Assembly (NCBI RefSeq): GCF_000219915.2
Contig: NC_017964.1
Location: forward strand, 2,170,001-2,234,000
Direction of reading: 5' to 3'
Source of the DNA: Advenella kashmirensis WT001
GTDB taxonomy: Bacteria; Pseudomonadota; Gammaproteobacteria; Burkholderiales; Burkholderiaceae_B
DNA length: 64,000 nucleotides
Part shown: one piece after another, positions 50,144 to 60,497 of the stretch
How the letters are laid out: each line of letters begins with the position of its first letter
Position numbering within the stretch: the stretch's first letter is position 1
The notes under the pieces: model-generated
Seen by the model: only the letters and a program-made list of their open reading frames with translations
What the model was told of the DNA's origin: nothing
Database searches by the model: none
Program-made: the position numbers and the translations under genes

Positions 50144-51790
50144 ATGAAACTCACCCTTTGCCAGATTAAGGACGGGATCAGAATACTGGTAATGATTGCC
50201 GGCGTTCTGCTTCTGTGCGTAGCGCCGGCCCATGCGAGCACGCTGGAGCCAGCCGATCTGACCGCGCTCGTTTCCGGCAGCTATGGGCAGCGCAAAGCGG
50301 CCATAGAAAAACTGGTGAATGCCGATCCTGCGCTTGCCCGTCCGATACTGCAAAGCTTGACGCAAAGTACGCTGCTGGGCCTGCCCGATGGTCGCGTCCT
50401 GATCAAGTCTGATCAACACTACACCGATCCATTAACGGGTAATAGCGTCGCACCGCCAACAGAGCAGACGCGCCAGCCAGTACTGAACAATGCACTGCGC
50501 CGACTGATCCAGAATGCGCTGGCCTCAATGAGCCTGTTCGCCCCGGACAAGGGCACTCGCCAGATGGCCATTGATAATATGCTGAGTCGTCCGGACAGCC
50601 TGTCGGCGCAGCAGTTGGATCAGGCAATCAAGGCAGAAACCGATACTGCGCTGAAACAAAAACTCAATACCTTGCACGCTTTCGCGGCAGCAGCCGATCG
50701 CAGCACAGCCCCCGAGCAGCGCCTGCAGGCCGTGCAATCGCTGGCCTCGGTCAACCTGCCCTATGCGCGCACCGTATTGAACAACATTATTTCCGATGAA
50801 AATAATCCCCAGAGTGCGATCTCTGTTGCTGCTGCTGAATCGCTTTCCCATATTGATGCGCGGCAACGCAATTCTGCATTCGCCAACAATGCCTTTACCG
50901 GTCTGAGCCTGGGCAGCGTGCTGGTGCTGGCTGCACTGGGCCTGGCGGTAATTTACGGGCTGATCGGCGTGATCAATATGGCGCATGGCGAATTTCTTAT
51001 GTTGGGCGCCTATGCCACCTACCTGACCCAACGCGCCTTTCAATCCTGGATGCCAGAATGGTTCGATTACTACCTGCTTGCAGCGCTGCCCGTGGCGTTT
51101 CTCACAGCTGCTATCGTGGGCATCCTGATCGAATGGCTGATTATCCGTCACCTGTACGGTCGTCCCCTGGAAAGCCTGCTGGCCACTTTTGGCGTGAGCC
51201 TGCTGATGATGCAGACTGTACGCCTGATCTTTGGCGCGCAAAATGTGGACGTGGCCAATCCGATCTGGATGAGCGGCGCCTTTGCACCTCTTGCGGCATG
51301 GCTTCCGGCTTTCGTGGTTCCCTACAACCGACTCATTATTCTCGCTTTTTCTATTGCGGTTGTAATAGGCCTGTATCTGGTCCTGACCCGCACACGCCTG
51401 GGGCTTTTCATCCGCGCGTGTACCCAGAACCGCACGATGGCAGCGTGCGTAGGCATTCGGACCCGCAGGGTGGATGCTTACGCTTTTGCGCTGGGCACGG
51501 GCATTGCCGGTCTTGGCGGCGTGGCACTGTCGCAGATCGGCAATGTTGGCCCGGACCTGGGTCAGGCCTATCTGATTGATTCATTCATGGCCGTGGTGCT
51601 GGGCGGCGTCGGTCAGTTGATTGGTACCGTGCTTGGCGCTTTTGGCCTGGGCGTGCTGAGCAAGCTGGGCGAACCGTTGCTTGGCGCCGTATTGGTGAAA
51701 ATTGTCATCCTGCTGCTGATTGTCGCCTTTATTCAAAAACGTCCCCAGGGCCTGTTTGCCCAGAAAGGCCGCAGCGCGGCGGAGGCTTAA
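50144..51790 (+). CDS. urtB: Urea ABC transporter permease UrtB
   Basis: 548 aa. The long N-terminal extension typical of UrtB (signal plus about 230 residues periplasmic, VNADPALARPILQSL) is followed by the LivH-like permease: GLIGVINMAHGEFLMLGAYATY and RVDAYAFALGTGIAGLGGVALSQIGNVGP. Intact. 5 bases before urtC. Confidence 0.92.
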   Translation: MKLTLCQIKDGIRILVMIAGVLLLCVAPAHASTLEPADLTALVSGSYGQRKAAIEKLVNADPALARPILQSLTQSTLLGLPDGRVLIKSDQHYTDPLTGNSVAPPTEQTRQPVLNNALRRLIQNALASMSLFAPDKGTRQMAIDNMLSRPDSLSAQQLDQAIKAETDTALKQKLNTLHAFAAAADRSTAPEQRLQAVQSLASVNLPYARTVLNNIISDENNPQSAISVAAAESLSHIDARQRNSAFANNAFTGLSLGSVLVLAALGLAVIYGLIGVINMAHGEFLMLGAYATYLTQRAFQSWMPEWFDYYLLAALPVAFLTAAIVGILIEWLIIRHLYGRPLESLLATFGVSLLMMQTVRLIFGAQNVDVANPIWMSGAFAPLAAWLPAFVVPYNRLIILAFSIAVVIGLYLVLTRTRLGLFIRACTQNRTMAACVGIRTRRVDAYAFALGTGIAGLGGVALSQIGNVGPDLGQAYLIDSFMAVVLGGVGQLIGTVLGAFGLGVLSKLGEPLLGAVLVKIVILLLIVAFIQKRPQGLFAQKGRSAAEA

Positions 51791-51795
51791 CGCTC

Positions 51796-52943
51796 ATGAC
51801 TACATCCTTCAAACTGACTATTCCTGAACGAGCACCGCTATTTTCACCTACCGGCTGGCTGACCCTATGCGCCGTGGTAATCGGTGTGTTTCTGGCGACT
51901 CTGCTGGGTACGCAATGGGCCGCACCCGGTAGCGCGCTGCATATCAGCGACTATACGCTCACGCTTGTCGGCAAGATGCTTTGCTATGCCATCGTAGCCA
52001 TGTCGATCAATCTCGTATGGGGCTACTGCGGCATCCTCAGCCTGGGGCATGGCCTGTATTTTGCCTGGGGGGCTATGCCATGGGCATGTATCTGGTGCAG
52101 GCGCCGGCGCCGGGCCAGGCGTCGGCAGGGTTGCCTGCGTTTACGTTTTTGCTCAACTGGACCGAGTTGCCCTGGTATTGGGCAGGAACGGATACCCTCA
52201 CCTGGGCATTGATGCTGGCGGCGCTGATTCCGGGGCTTGTAGCGTTCGTCTTTGGCTATTTCGCTTTCCGCTCGCGCATTAAAGGCGTATACCTATCCAT
52301 CATGACACAAGCAGTGACCTACGCGGCCATGCTGCTGTTCTTTCGCAATGAGACCGGGTTCGGTGGCAACAACGGCTTCACCGACTTCAAGTCTATCGCC
52401 GGCTATTCCATCAGCGCGACTGAAACCCGTACGGTGCTTTTTCTGATCAGCTTTGTAATACTCGTCCTGGTGTTTCTACTGGTCCAATGGATCATGAAAT
52501 CCAGGTTTGGCAAGGTGATCACAGCGATCCGCGATAGTGAAAGTCGTGTCATGTTCATCGGATTCAATCCACTGCAATACAAACTGGCCATCTGGACGCT
52601 GTCGGCCGTGCTTTGCGGGATTGCGGGTGCTTTATATGTGCCGCTGGTGGGCATTATCAACCCGGGTGAAATGTCGCCCGTCAATTCAATTGAAATGGTG
52701 ATCTGGGTCGCCGTTGGCGGCCGCGGATCGCTGGTCGGCAGCATCCTGGGTGTATTCACGGTCAATGGTGCAAAAACGTTTTTCACTGCGTTCATGCCCG
52801 AATACTGGCTGTATGTCCTTGGGGGGCTATTTGTTGTCGTGACCCTGTTCATGCCCAAAGGACTGATCGGCCTGTTCTCACGGCGTCGCCCGCCACCGGC
52901 CAAGGCTGGTGCGAACGTGGCTCCTGTCTCGGAGGCGGTATGA
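51796..52943 (+). CDS. urtC: Urea ABC transporter permease UrtC (frame break near 52070)
   Basis: LivM-like permease with about nine hydrophobic segments, [31 protein letters not shown] once a missing G near 52070 is restored; 382 aa. Later IRDSESRVMFIGFNPLQYKLAIWTLSAVLCGIAGALYVP. Its stop overlaps the start of urtD (ATGA). Membrane partner of UrtB. Confidence 0.9.
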
Positions 52944-53786
52944 CTCATATCCATGCCGACACTGCCGGCGCTGGTGCACAATCACCCATTTGGCTCATTT
53001 TGCTGAATCAGGAAAAATCGATACGACGCACGGCATCGTGCTGTATGTCGAAAACCTGACCGTTAAATTCGATGCTTTCCGCGCGATCAATGACTTGTCC
53101 CTGTACATCAAAGAAGGCGAACTGCGTTGCATTATCGGCCCCAATGGCGCCGGCAAAACGACGCTGATGGACGTCATTACCGGAAAGACCGGCCATCGAA
53201 ATGCGACGATCACCGGTCAGGTCTATCTGGGTCAGACGCTGGATTTGCTGACCATGCAGGAACCCCAGATTGCGCAATTGGCATCGGCAGGAAATTTCAG
53301 AAGCCGTCGGTATTCGAGAGCCAGCCGGTTTGGGAAAACCTCTATCTGGCCGACGCCGGAGATCGTCGCTGGCACGCCGCATTAAACGCGCGTATCACCG
53401 CAGACGTGCGCCACCGCATTGAAAGCACGCTAAGCATCATGAAGCTGGAAAGTGTTGCCTATCGGGCCGCCGGTGAACTGTCGCACGGGCAGAAACAGCG
53501 TCTGGAGATCGGTATGCTGCTGATGCAAAAGCCTGCATTACTGCTGCTGGACGAACCGGTAGCCGGCATGACCGACCGCGAAACGGCCGAGCTGGCTGAA
53601 ATACTCCATCGCATTCGCGGTACCTGCTCCATTGTCGTGGTGGAGCACGATATGGGCTTTGTCTCAAACCTGGCCGGCGATCAGGGTACCGTCACCGTCC
53701 TGGCTGCCGGAACCGTACTGGCGCAGGGGACCATGCAACAGATACAGCAGGATCCGCAAGTCATTGAATCCTATCTCGGCCGCTAA
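52940..53786 (+). CDS. urtD: Urea ABC transporter ATP-binding protein UrtD (two frame breaks)
   Basis: VDTTHGI-type N-terminus (DTTHGIVLYVENLTVKFDAF), Walker A GPNGAGKTTLMDVITG, GRKFQKPSVFE, signature LSHGQKQRLEIGMLL, Walker B LLLLDEPVAGMT. Breaks near 52990 and 53290, each one missing base; repaired length 282 aa. The ATG at 52940 gives MTHIHADTAGAG in the first frame. Confidence 0.88.
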
Positions 53787-53802
53787 TCAAGGAACACGTA
53801 CC

Positions 53803-54499
53803 ATGCAGCTCAGACGTACAAAACGTCAACCAGTATTATGGCGGCAGCCATATTCTTCGCGATATTTCATTTGAGATAGAAGCAAATGCCCTGACCGCCC
53901 TGCTTGGTCGCAACGGCGCGGGCAAAACCACACTGCTGCGCAGCCTGCTTGGCGTCGTGCCAATTCGTAACGGGCAAATCTGCTATGCCGGCAAGGATAT
54001 CAGTCGAATGGGAACGGCGGGCCGTATTGCCCAGGGTATAGGCTATGTGCCACAGGGGCGCGATATTTTTCCCAGACTAAGCGTAAAGGAAAACCTACTG
54101 GTCGGTGCCGCTTCACGCAAAACACCTAAAGGAATACCTGCCTTTATTTACCAGCTTTTTCCGGTTCTCAAGGAAATGGAACACCGCAACGGCGGCGACC
54201 TGTCGGGCGGACAGCAACAGCAACTGGCCATCGGTCGTGCACTCATGGGACAGCCGCAGCTGTTGATTCTTGATGAGCCCACCGAAGGCATCCAGCCCAA
54301 TATCATTCAACATATCGGACGCACCCTCAAGTCGCTGGTCTCTGACCATGGCATGACTGTTCTGCTGGTTGAACAGTACCTGGATTTTGTCAAGATTATC
54401 GCCGACGATTACCTGGTCATGAACCGGGGCGTGATCATTGCCCGTGGCAAAGGCGCCAATATCGATGCCGATGGCATCGAACGTCACATCAGCGTGTAG
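53803..54499 (+). CDS. urtE: Urea ABC transporter ATP-binding protein UrtE (frame break near 53813)
   Basis: VQNVNQYYGGSHILRDISFEIE then Walker A GRNGAGKTTLLRSLLG, signature LSGGQQQQLAIGRAL, Walker B LLILDEPTEGIQPN. The ATG at 53803 with AAGGAA upstream is in the wrong frame; two bases missing or one extra in codon 4 would join MQL to DVQNVNQYY. Final length about 232 aa. Second ATPase of the complex. Confidence 0.88.
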
Positions 54500-54507
54500 C
54501 CTGGATC

Positions 54508-55368
54508 ATGTCAGTTGTCATGAAAACCGAACAATGGAGCGCAAACCTGGCATTGGCTTTTTCGCAGCAGCCCACCGGACGCAGCGCCCTGACGCGTAAT
54601 GTCCATACCGGCCCATTGCTGGTGCAGAAACCCCTTTATCCGGAAGGGCCTGCTGTTTGCCATGCAACGATATTGCATCCGCCATCCGGTATTGCCGGGG
54701 GTGATGAACTGAACATCGCCGTGACCGTGCATGAGGCTGCCCATGCCGTACTGACTACGCCCGGAGCAACACGCTGGTACAAAGCCAATGGCAAACCGGC
54801 AAGCCAGACCGTAACGCTTCGCGTGGATGCGGGAGCAAGACTGGACTGGCTGCCACTGGAAAATCTGATCTTTGAACAGGCCGACGCCACAAACGACACT
54901 CATATCCACCTTGCCGCCGGTGCGCATGCGATCGGCTGGGATTGCTACCAACTGGGCAGTGTCGTCACGCAGGGGCACTGGCAGGCAGGCAGGATTACCC
55001 TTCATTCGACCCTGCATTACGACGGCAAACTGGTATGGACTGAAGCCGGCCAGGTCGATGCGCAGCATCCTATCAGGCGCCGCGGCGCCGGGCTGGCTCA
55101 GTTTCCGCTCATGGCGACGATCTGGAGTGTCGGTCCCGTAATCGGTGCGGAACAGATGGCGCAGATGACCGAAAGCTTGCCCTGGACCGACAGGCTGCGC
55201 GCAGGCGCCAGCCAAATTTCGCTTGATGCAACAACCAGCCTGATCCTGGTACGCGCACTTGGAACACACGCCGAAGCCGTCAGACAATTAATGATCAGGT
55301 GCTGGCAGCATTTGCGCCCGCTGCATCTGGGCACCACGGCGGTCCCGTTGCGTCTCTGGCGCACCTGA
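54508..55368 (+). CDS. ureD: Urease accessory protein UreD
   Basis: 286 aa. [37 protein letters not shown] is the family hallmark, with later [16 protein letters not shown] [13 protein letters not shown] and [16 protein letters not shown]. Part of the UreD-F-G complex that inserts nickel into the apoenzyme. Intact, 8 bases after urtE. Confidence 0.92.
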   Translation: MSVVMKTEQWSANLALAFSQQPTGRSALTRNVHTGPLLVQKPLYPEGPAVCHATILHPPSGIAGGDELNIAVTVHEAAHAVLTTPGATRWYKANGKPASQTVTLRVDAGARLDWLPLENLIFEQADATNDTHIHLAAGAHAIGWDCYQLGSVVTQGHWQAGRITLHSTLHYDGKLVWTEAGQVDAQHPIRRRGAGLAQFPLMATIWSVGPVIGAEQMAQMTESLPWTDRLRAGASQISLDATTSLILVRALGTHAEAVRQLMIRCWQHLRPLHLGTTAVPLRLWRT

Positions 55369-55414
55369 CCCGCTAATCGACCCGACTATTTCATATGTAC
55401 TTGTGGAGACCACC

Positions 55415-55717
55415 ATGGATCTGACCCCCAGAGAGAAAGACAAGCTGCTGATATTTACCGCAGCACTGCTCGCCGAGCGACGCCGCGGCCGGGGCCTGAA
55501 GCTCAATTACCCAGAGGCGGTCGCCCTGATCAGCGCCGCACTGCTTGAAGGCGCACGCGATGGCAAGAGTGTTGCCCAACTCATGCATGAAGGCACACAA
55601 GTGCTGACCCGTAACGACGTGATGGAAGGCGTCCCGGAAATGCTGCCGGATATCCAGATCGAAGCCACTTTCGAGGACGGCACAAAACTGGTCACGGTGC
55701 ATCACCCGATCATCTGA
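55415..55717 (+). CDS. ureA: Urease gamma subunit
   Basis: 100 aa from ATG at 55415, with the ribosome site GTGGAGACC upstream. [39 protein letters not shown] and [31 protein letters not shown] match the family exactly in length. Structural subunit of the trimeric holoenzyme. Confidence 0.96.
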   Translation: MDLTPREKDKLLIFTAALLAERRRGRGLKLNYPEAVALISAALLEGARDGKSVAQLMHEGTQVLTRNDVMEGVPEMLPDIQIEATFEDGTKLVTVHHPII

Positions 55718-55783
55718 ATACTGAATCGGCCTGCCAGCGGCAACCATGCCCTGCTCCGGCTTTTATATACAAAGGAAAATCCC

Positions 55784-56401
55784 ATGTTTCATTCACCTGC
55801 CACCCAACTGCGAAAAATGCTGACAGCACTCACGCTGCTCAGCCTGGCTCAGCCTGTGCTGGCCCATCCCGGGCATCCTGAGCATTCCGATACCCTATCC
55901 ATGCTCACTGAAGGGTTGTTGCACCCGTTGGCCGGCCCCGACCATCTGCTGGCCATGCTCTCTGTGGGAGTCTGGAGCGCGCTGATGCAGCCGTCTGTCC
56001 GGCGTGCGATTTACATCCCCTTGTCATTTTCATTCGTCCTGCTGGTGGGTGCGCTGACAGGCATGGCGGGCCTGCACATTCCTCTGATCGAGCCGCTCAT
56101 CATGGCCTCCCTGCTGGTACTGGGTCTGATGCTGGTCGGATTGACCAGGCTACCGCTGTCCGTAGCAGCTGCGCTGGTCGCATTCTTTGCATTCTTTCAC
56201 GGTGCCGCCCATGGAATGGAGCTTCCGCAAGGTGGTGCTGCCATCGTGTTCATTCTGGGCTTCATGATCTCTACCCTGCTCATTCACTGCACCGGCATGG
56301 TCGCCGGCGCGATTTTGACGCGTCGTCATGCCTGGCCGGCCCGGCTGGCCGGGGCGGGCATCGCTTCATATGGGGCGATATTGATGCTGGCCGGTCACTA
56401 A
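55784..56401 (+). CDS. ureJ: HupE/UreJ-family membrane protein
   Basis: 205 aa. Signal peptide (LTLLSLAQPVLA) ahead of HPGHPEHS, and the HupE motif LHPLAGPDHLLAMLSVGVWSA, then FFHGAAHGMELP. About six TM segments. A nickel-permease candidate supplying the urease; the position between ureA and ureB is found in some betaproteobacterial urease operons. Confidence 0.85.
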   Translation: MFHSPATQLRKMLTALTLLSLAQPVLAHPGHPEHSDTLSMLTEGLLHPLAGPDHLLAMLSVGVWSALMQPSVRRAIYIPLSFSFVLLVGALTGMAGLHIPLIEPLIMASLLVLGLMLVGLTRLPLSVAAALVAFFAFFHGAAHGMELPQGGAAIVFILGFMISTLLIHCTGMVAGAILTRRHAWPARLAGAGIASYGAILMLAGH

Positions 56402-56416
56402 ATAAGGGGACCAGTC

Positions 56417-56725
56417 ATGATCCCAGGCGAAATCATTGCCGCAAGCGGCAATATCAACATCAATACAGGCAGAACCACGATTGTCATGGAAGTAACCAAT
56501 ACAGGAGATCGCCCGATTCAGGTTGGGTCACATTATCATTTTGCCGAAACCAATTCGGCACTACTGTTTGATCGTCAGCAAGCCCGGGGGTATCGGTTGA
56601 ATATTGTTGCCGGTACAGCCGTGCGCTTCGAGCCAGGGCAAATCCGCAAGGTCCAATTGGTCGCGTTAGCTGGCGACCGGCGCGTATTTGGCTTCACCGG
56701 GAATGTCATGGGAGCACTGGAATGA
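56417..56725 (+). CDS. ureB: Urease beta subunit
   Basis: 102 aa. [40 protein letters not shown] and [23 protein letters not shown] are the conserved UreB signatures. Overlaps ureC (ATGA at 56722). Intact. Confidence 0.96.
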   Translation: MIPGEIIAASGNININTGRTTIVMEVTNTGDRPIQVGSHYHFAETNSALLFDRQQARGYRLNIVAGTAVRFEPGQIRKVQLVALAGDRRVFGFTGNVMGALE

Positions 56726-58433
56726 CAACAATATCAAGACAGGCCTATGCCGAAATCTTCGGCCCCACCATCGCAAACGGCGAACCCGACCGCGTTCGCC
56801 TTGCCGATACCGGACTGATTATAGAAGTTGAGAAAGATTTCACCATATTCGGAGAAGAAGTCAAATTTGGCGGCGGCAAAGTCATTCGCGACGGCATGGG
56901 TCAAAGCCAGCGGTGTACGGCCGATTGCGCCGACACCGTCATTACCAATGCGCTCATCGTTGACGCCATTGCAGGTATTGTCAAGGCCGATATCGGTATC
57001 AAAAACGGTCATATAACGGGTATCGGCAAAGCCGGCAATCCCGACATCCAGCCTGGCGTCACTATCGTCATCGGCCCTGGCACCGAAATTATTGCCGCTG
57101 AAGGCTTTATCGTTACTGCAGGCGGTATCGATACCCATATACACTTTATCTGTCCGCAACAGATCGAAGAGGCCATATCCTCCGGTATCACAACCATGAT
57201 TGGCGGCGGTACCGGTCCTGCGACTGGCACATTTGCAACCACCTGCACGCCGGGGCCATGGCATATCCATGCCATGCTCGGCGCAACGGATGCCTTTGCG
57301 ATGAATATCGGTCTTCTTGGCAAAGGCAATGCCAGCGATCCGGCACCGCTACTGGAACAAATCCATGCCGCGCCCTTGGCCTGAAACTGCATGAAGACTG
57401 GGGAACCACGCCACAAGCCATCGACACCTGTTTGGGCGTGGCCGATCAGACTGATACACAAGTGCTATACACAGCGACACGCTAAACGAATCAGGTTTTG
57501 TCGAGGCGACCCTGGCCGCCTTCAAAGGACGCACCATCCACACCTTCCATACCGAGCGCAGGCGGCGGTCATGCGCCCGATATCATTCGCGCGGCAGGCA
57601 TGCCCAATGTGCTGCCTGCGTCCACCAACCCAACAATGCCTTTTACACACAATACGATTGACGAACATCTGGATATGCTGATGGTTTGTCATCATCTGGA
57701 TGCATCCATCGCTGAAGACCTGGCATTTGCCGAGAGTCGAATCCGCCGCGAAACCATCGCAGCCGAAGACATCCTGCACGACCTTGGCGCATTTTCCATC
57801 ATGAGTTCCGACTCGCAGGCCATGGGGCGTGTTGGCGAAGTGATTCTTCGCACATGGCAGACTGCAGACAAGATGAAGCAGCAGCGTGGCAGCCTGGCTG
57901 GCGACCCCAGCCGCTCGGACAACAATCGCGTCAAGCGCTTTATTGCCAAGTACACTATCAACCCGGCTATTGCACATGGTATCGCCCATAAGGTGGGGTC
58001 AGTACAAGGCGGCAAGCTGGCCGATCTTGTCTTGTGGCGACCCGCATTCTTCGGAGTCAAACCCAGCCTGATTATCAAAGGCGGGATGATCGCCCACGCA
58101 GTGATGGGTGACCCGAATGCTTCTATCCCCACACCACAACCGGTGCATTATAGAAAAATGTTCGGCTCTTTCGGTCGTGCCTTGAAGACCTCGCTGGCCT
58201 TTGTGTCCCAGGCAGGCTTTGACAACCCTGCCGTGCACGCACTGGGTCTGACCAAAACACTGTGCTCGGTCAGCGGTTGCCGCAATATCGGCAAGCGCGA
58301 TATGGTGCGCAATGACTGGTTGCCCGATATCCGGGTCGACCCGCAAACTTATCAGGTTTTCGCCGATGGCCAGCTGCTGAGCTGCGAGCCGGCCAAAGCA
58401 TTGCCGATGTCCCAGCGCTATTTTCTATTCTGA
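56722..58433 (+). CDS. ureC: Urease alpha subunit (three frame breaks)
   Basis: Nickel ligands are visible: HIHF, the carbamylated Lys in GLKLHEDWG, and GAGGGHAPD. The active-site flap has MVCHHLD with the conserved Cys. Breaks near 57372 (missing G), 57452 (missing G) and 57556 (GGG reduced to G); the repaired length is 571 aa, normal. C-terminus SQRYFLF. The only damaged subunit; the surrounding ureA, ureB and ureG are intact. Confidence 0.93.
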
Positions 58434-58466
58434 TCGTTTACTACTCTGCCCAGGACCCCTTTTGAG

Positions 58467-59062
58467 ATGACGCGTACCGTACAAAAATTCCTGCGCCACA
58501 GTGGCCTGTCTGCCACGCTATTGCAGCGTGCACCGGTGGCCCGAATGACATTTGAACAACGGCGTCGCAGCCGTCAGCAATTGAATCTTGGTAATGGCGA
58601 AACAGTCCATTTATTTATTGCCCGTGGCCAGGTCCTACAGCCAGGTGATGTTCTCGTGGCCGATGACGGCGGCATCATTACTGTACAGGCACAACCTGAG
58701 CAACTGGTTCGGGTGATGGCCGATTCGGCCATCGACCTGGCGCGGGCGGCCTATCATCTGGGCAATCGGCATGTCATGCTGGAGGTGGGTGCGGATTATC
58801 TGCAATTGGAGTACGACCCTGTTCTTGTGCAAATGCTTCATCGTCTTGGTGTGCATACGTCGCTTGTTGAGCAACCATTCAATCCGGAAACCGGCGCTTA
58901 TGGCGGTGGCCATAAACATGGACACGACGAAACATTCGAAGAAGATTATTCGCTTGCCCAGGCAGCATATCATGTCCATGAGCCTCCTCCATTGATGACC
59001 ATGATCATCAACATAGCCATGCGACCAACCACTGGTCAGATCATGCACATCCGCACAAATGA
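58467..59062 (+). CDS. ureE: Urease accessory protein UreE, nickel chaperone (frame break near 58980)
   Basis: Two domains: residues 1-80 with MTFEQRRRSRQQL, and the peptide-binding region LGNRHVMLEVGADYLQLEYDPVLVQMLHRLGV (nickel His in LGNRH). A tail with GGGHKHGHD follows. In the given frame the tail then turns to Met/Ile, but in the other frame DDHDHQHSHATNHW and then more His run to TGA at 59062. One missing base near 58980 would rejoin them; repaired length 198 aa. Without it the ORF runs on into ureF. Confidence 0.88.
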
Positions 59063-59069
59063 CCCATCC

Positions 59070-59762
59070 ATGATGACACCTGCGCAGTACGCGCAATTGA
59101 TGCGCTTATCTTCTCCGGCCCTGCCTGTGGGCGGATACAGCTATTCCCAGGGACTGGAATCGGCGGTGGAATTGGGAATTGTAAAAGATGAAGGCGATGC
59201 CCGCCTGTGGATAGAAGACACCTTGCACACGGTGACGGCGGCCTGTGATGCCGCCGTATGGCTAGTGCTCTCCCGCGCCTGGCGATCGCAGGATCTCAAA
59301 GCGGTCCGGCAATGGAACCAATGGTACTACGCAAGCCGAGAGACCGCCGAAGCCCGGGCTGAAACTACCCAGATGGCAATTTCCCTGATCAATCTGATAG
59401 ACGCCCTGCTTTGGGCAAGCGACGAAGAACGCGGCATACTCAGCGGCATGGATACCCCTTGCTTTCCGACAGTGCATGCGATTGCCGTGGCAGCCCTGGA
59501 TCTGCCCGAAGATGCCGGCGTCACGGCCTTGCTGTATGCCTGGCTGGAAAACCAGGTCATGGCGGCAATCAAGACGATACCGCTGGGGCAAACGGCCGGC
59601 CAGCGTCTGCTATCGGCGCTTGTGCCGCAATTGGACCTTGCTGTAGACGCGGCCAAAGACGCAGCAAACCACACACCTCCCCGCATCCAGACGTTTGCTC
59701 CGCACTACGCTATTGTCGCGGCTCGGCACGAAAGCCAGTTTTCCAGGTTGTTCCGATCATGA
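59070..59762 (+). CDS. ureF: Urease accessory protein UreF
   Basis: 230 aa from ATG at 59070 (a second ATG at 59073). MRLSSPALPVGGYSYSQGLESAVELG is the UreF hallmark, then SRAWRSQDLKAVRQWNQWYYASRETAEAR and a C-terminal helix bundle. GTPase-activating-type partner of UreG. The start lies 8 bases after the UreE stop in the alternative frame. Intact. Confidence 0.9.
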   Translation: MMTPAQYAQLMRLSSPALPVGGYSYSQGLESAVELGIVKDEGDARLWIEDTLHTVTAACDAAVWLVLSRAWRSQDLKAVRQWNQWYYASRETAEARAETTQMAISLINLIDALLWASDEERGILSGMDTPCFPTVHAIAVAALDLPEDAGVTALLYAWLENQVMAAIKTIPLGQTAGQRLLSALVPQLDLAVDAAKDAANHTPPRIQTFAPHYAIVAARHESQFSRLFRS

Positions 59763-59834
59763 CGCCGCAGCGCCGCTGCTTATATGCATATCAGTGCACC
59801 ACCACAGTTGTCATTTCCGCCACCATTGCCTTAG

Positions 59835-59860
59835 TTAAAGGTAAAGCATTAAAGGTAAAG
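59835..59860 (+). repeat. Tandem repeat containing the ureG ribosome site
   Basis: TTAAAGGTAAAG occurs at 59835-59846 and 59849-59860, just ahead of the ureG ATG. Each copy contains an AAAGG site. It looks like a duplication of the ribosome-binding sequence. Confidence 0.7.
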
Positions 59861-59865
59861 AATTC

Positions 59866-60495
59866 ATGAACGCTCTCAACAGAACCAAAACATTGCCGGC
59901 GCTACGCGTTGGTATTGGCGGGCCCGTCGGATCGGGAAAAACCACGCTGCTCGAGGTGTTGTGCAAGAAGCTGGATACCCGCTATGATCTTGTCGCCATT
60001 ACCAATGACATCTACACCAAGGAAGACCAGCGCCTGCTCACCGTTTCGGGCGCCTTACCTGCCGAACGCATTATGGGCGTGGAAACCGGCGGCTGCCCAC
60101 ATACTGCGATTCGTGAAGATGCGTCCATTAACTTGCGTGCAATCGATCAGATGCTGCACCGTTTTCCACAAGCCGATATTGTGTTTATCGAATCCGGCGG
60201 CGACAATCTGGCGGCAACCTTCAGTCCTGAGCTGTCTGATCTGACGATTTATGTCATCGATGTGGCGGGTGGGGAAAAAATCCCGCGCAAGGGCGGTCCG
60301 GGCATCACCAAATCAGATCTGCTGATTATCAACAAAACCGACCTTGCACCATATGTTGGCGCCTCGCTGGATATCATGCGACAGGACACCGAGCGCATGC
60401 GCCAGAACCGGCCGTTTGTAATGTGCAATATGAAAACCGGCGACGGCATTGATGCGATCATTCAATTCATTGAAAAAGCCGGCATGCTGGTCTGA
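59866..60495 (+). CDS. ureG: Urease accessory protein UreG, GTPase
   Basis: 209 aa. P-loop [15 protein letters not shown], then the nickel-binding CPH motif in [16 protein letters not shown], and [30 protein letters not shown]. Intact. Drives nickel insertion with UreD/F. Last gene of the operon, convergent with the glycosyltransferase 3 bases later. Confidence 0.95.
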   Translation: MNALNRTKTLPALRVGIGGPVGSGKTTLLEVLCKKLDTRYDLVAITNDIYTKEDQRLLTVSGALPAERIMGVETGGCPHTAIREDASINLRAIDQMLHRFPQADIVFIESGGDNLAATFSPELSDLTIYVIDVAGGEKIPRKGGPGITKSDLLIINKTDLAPYVGASLDIMRQDTERMRQNRPFVMCNMKTGDGIDAIIQFIEKAGMLV

Positions 60496-60497
60496 GG

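Noticed and set aside
58467..59762. A natural UreE-UreF fusion protein
   Set aside because: The alternative frame at the junction encodes a His-rich UreE tail with its own stop just before a UreF ATG; one missing base explains the fusion better.
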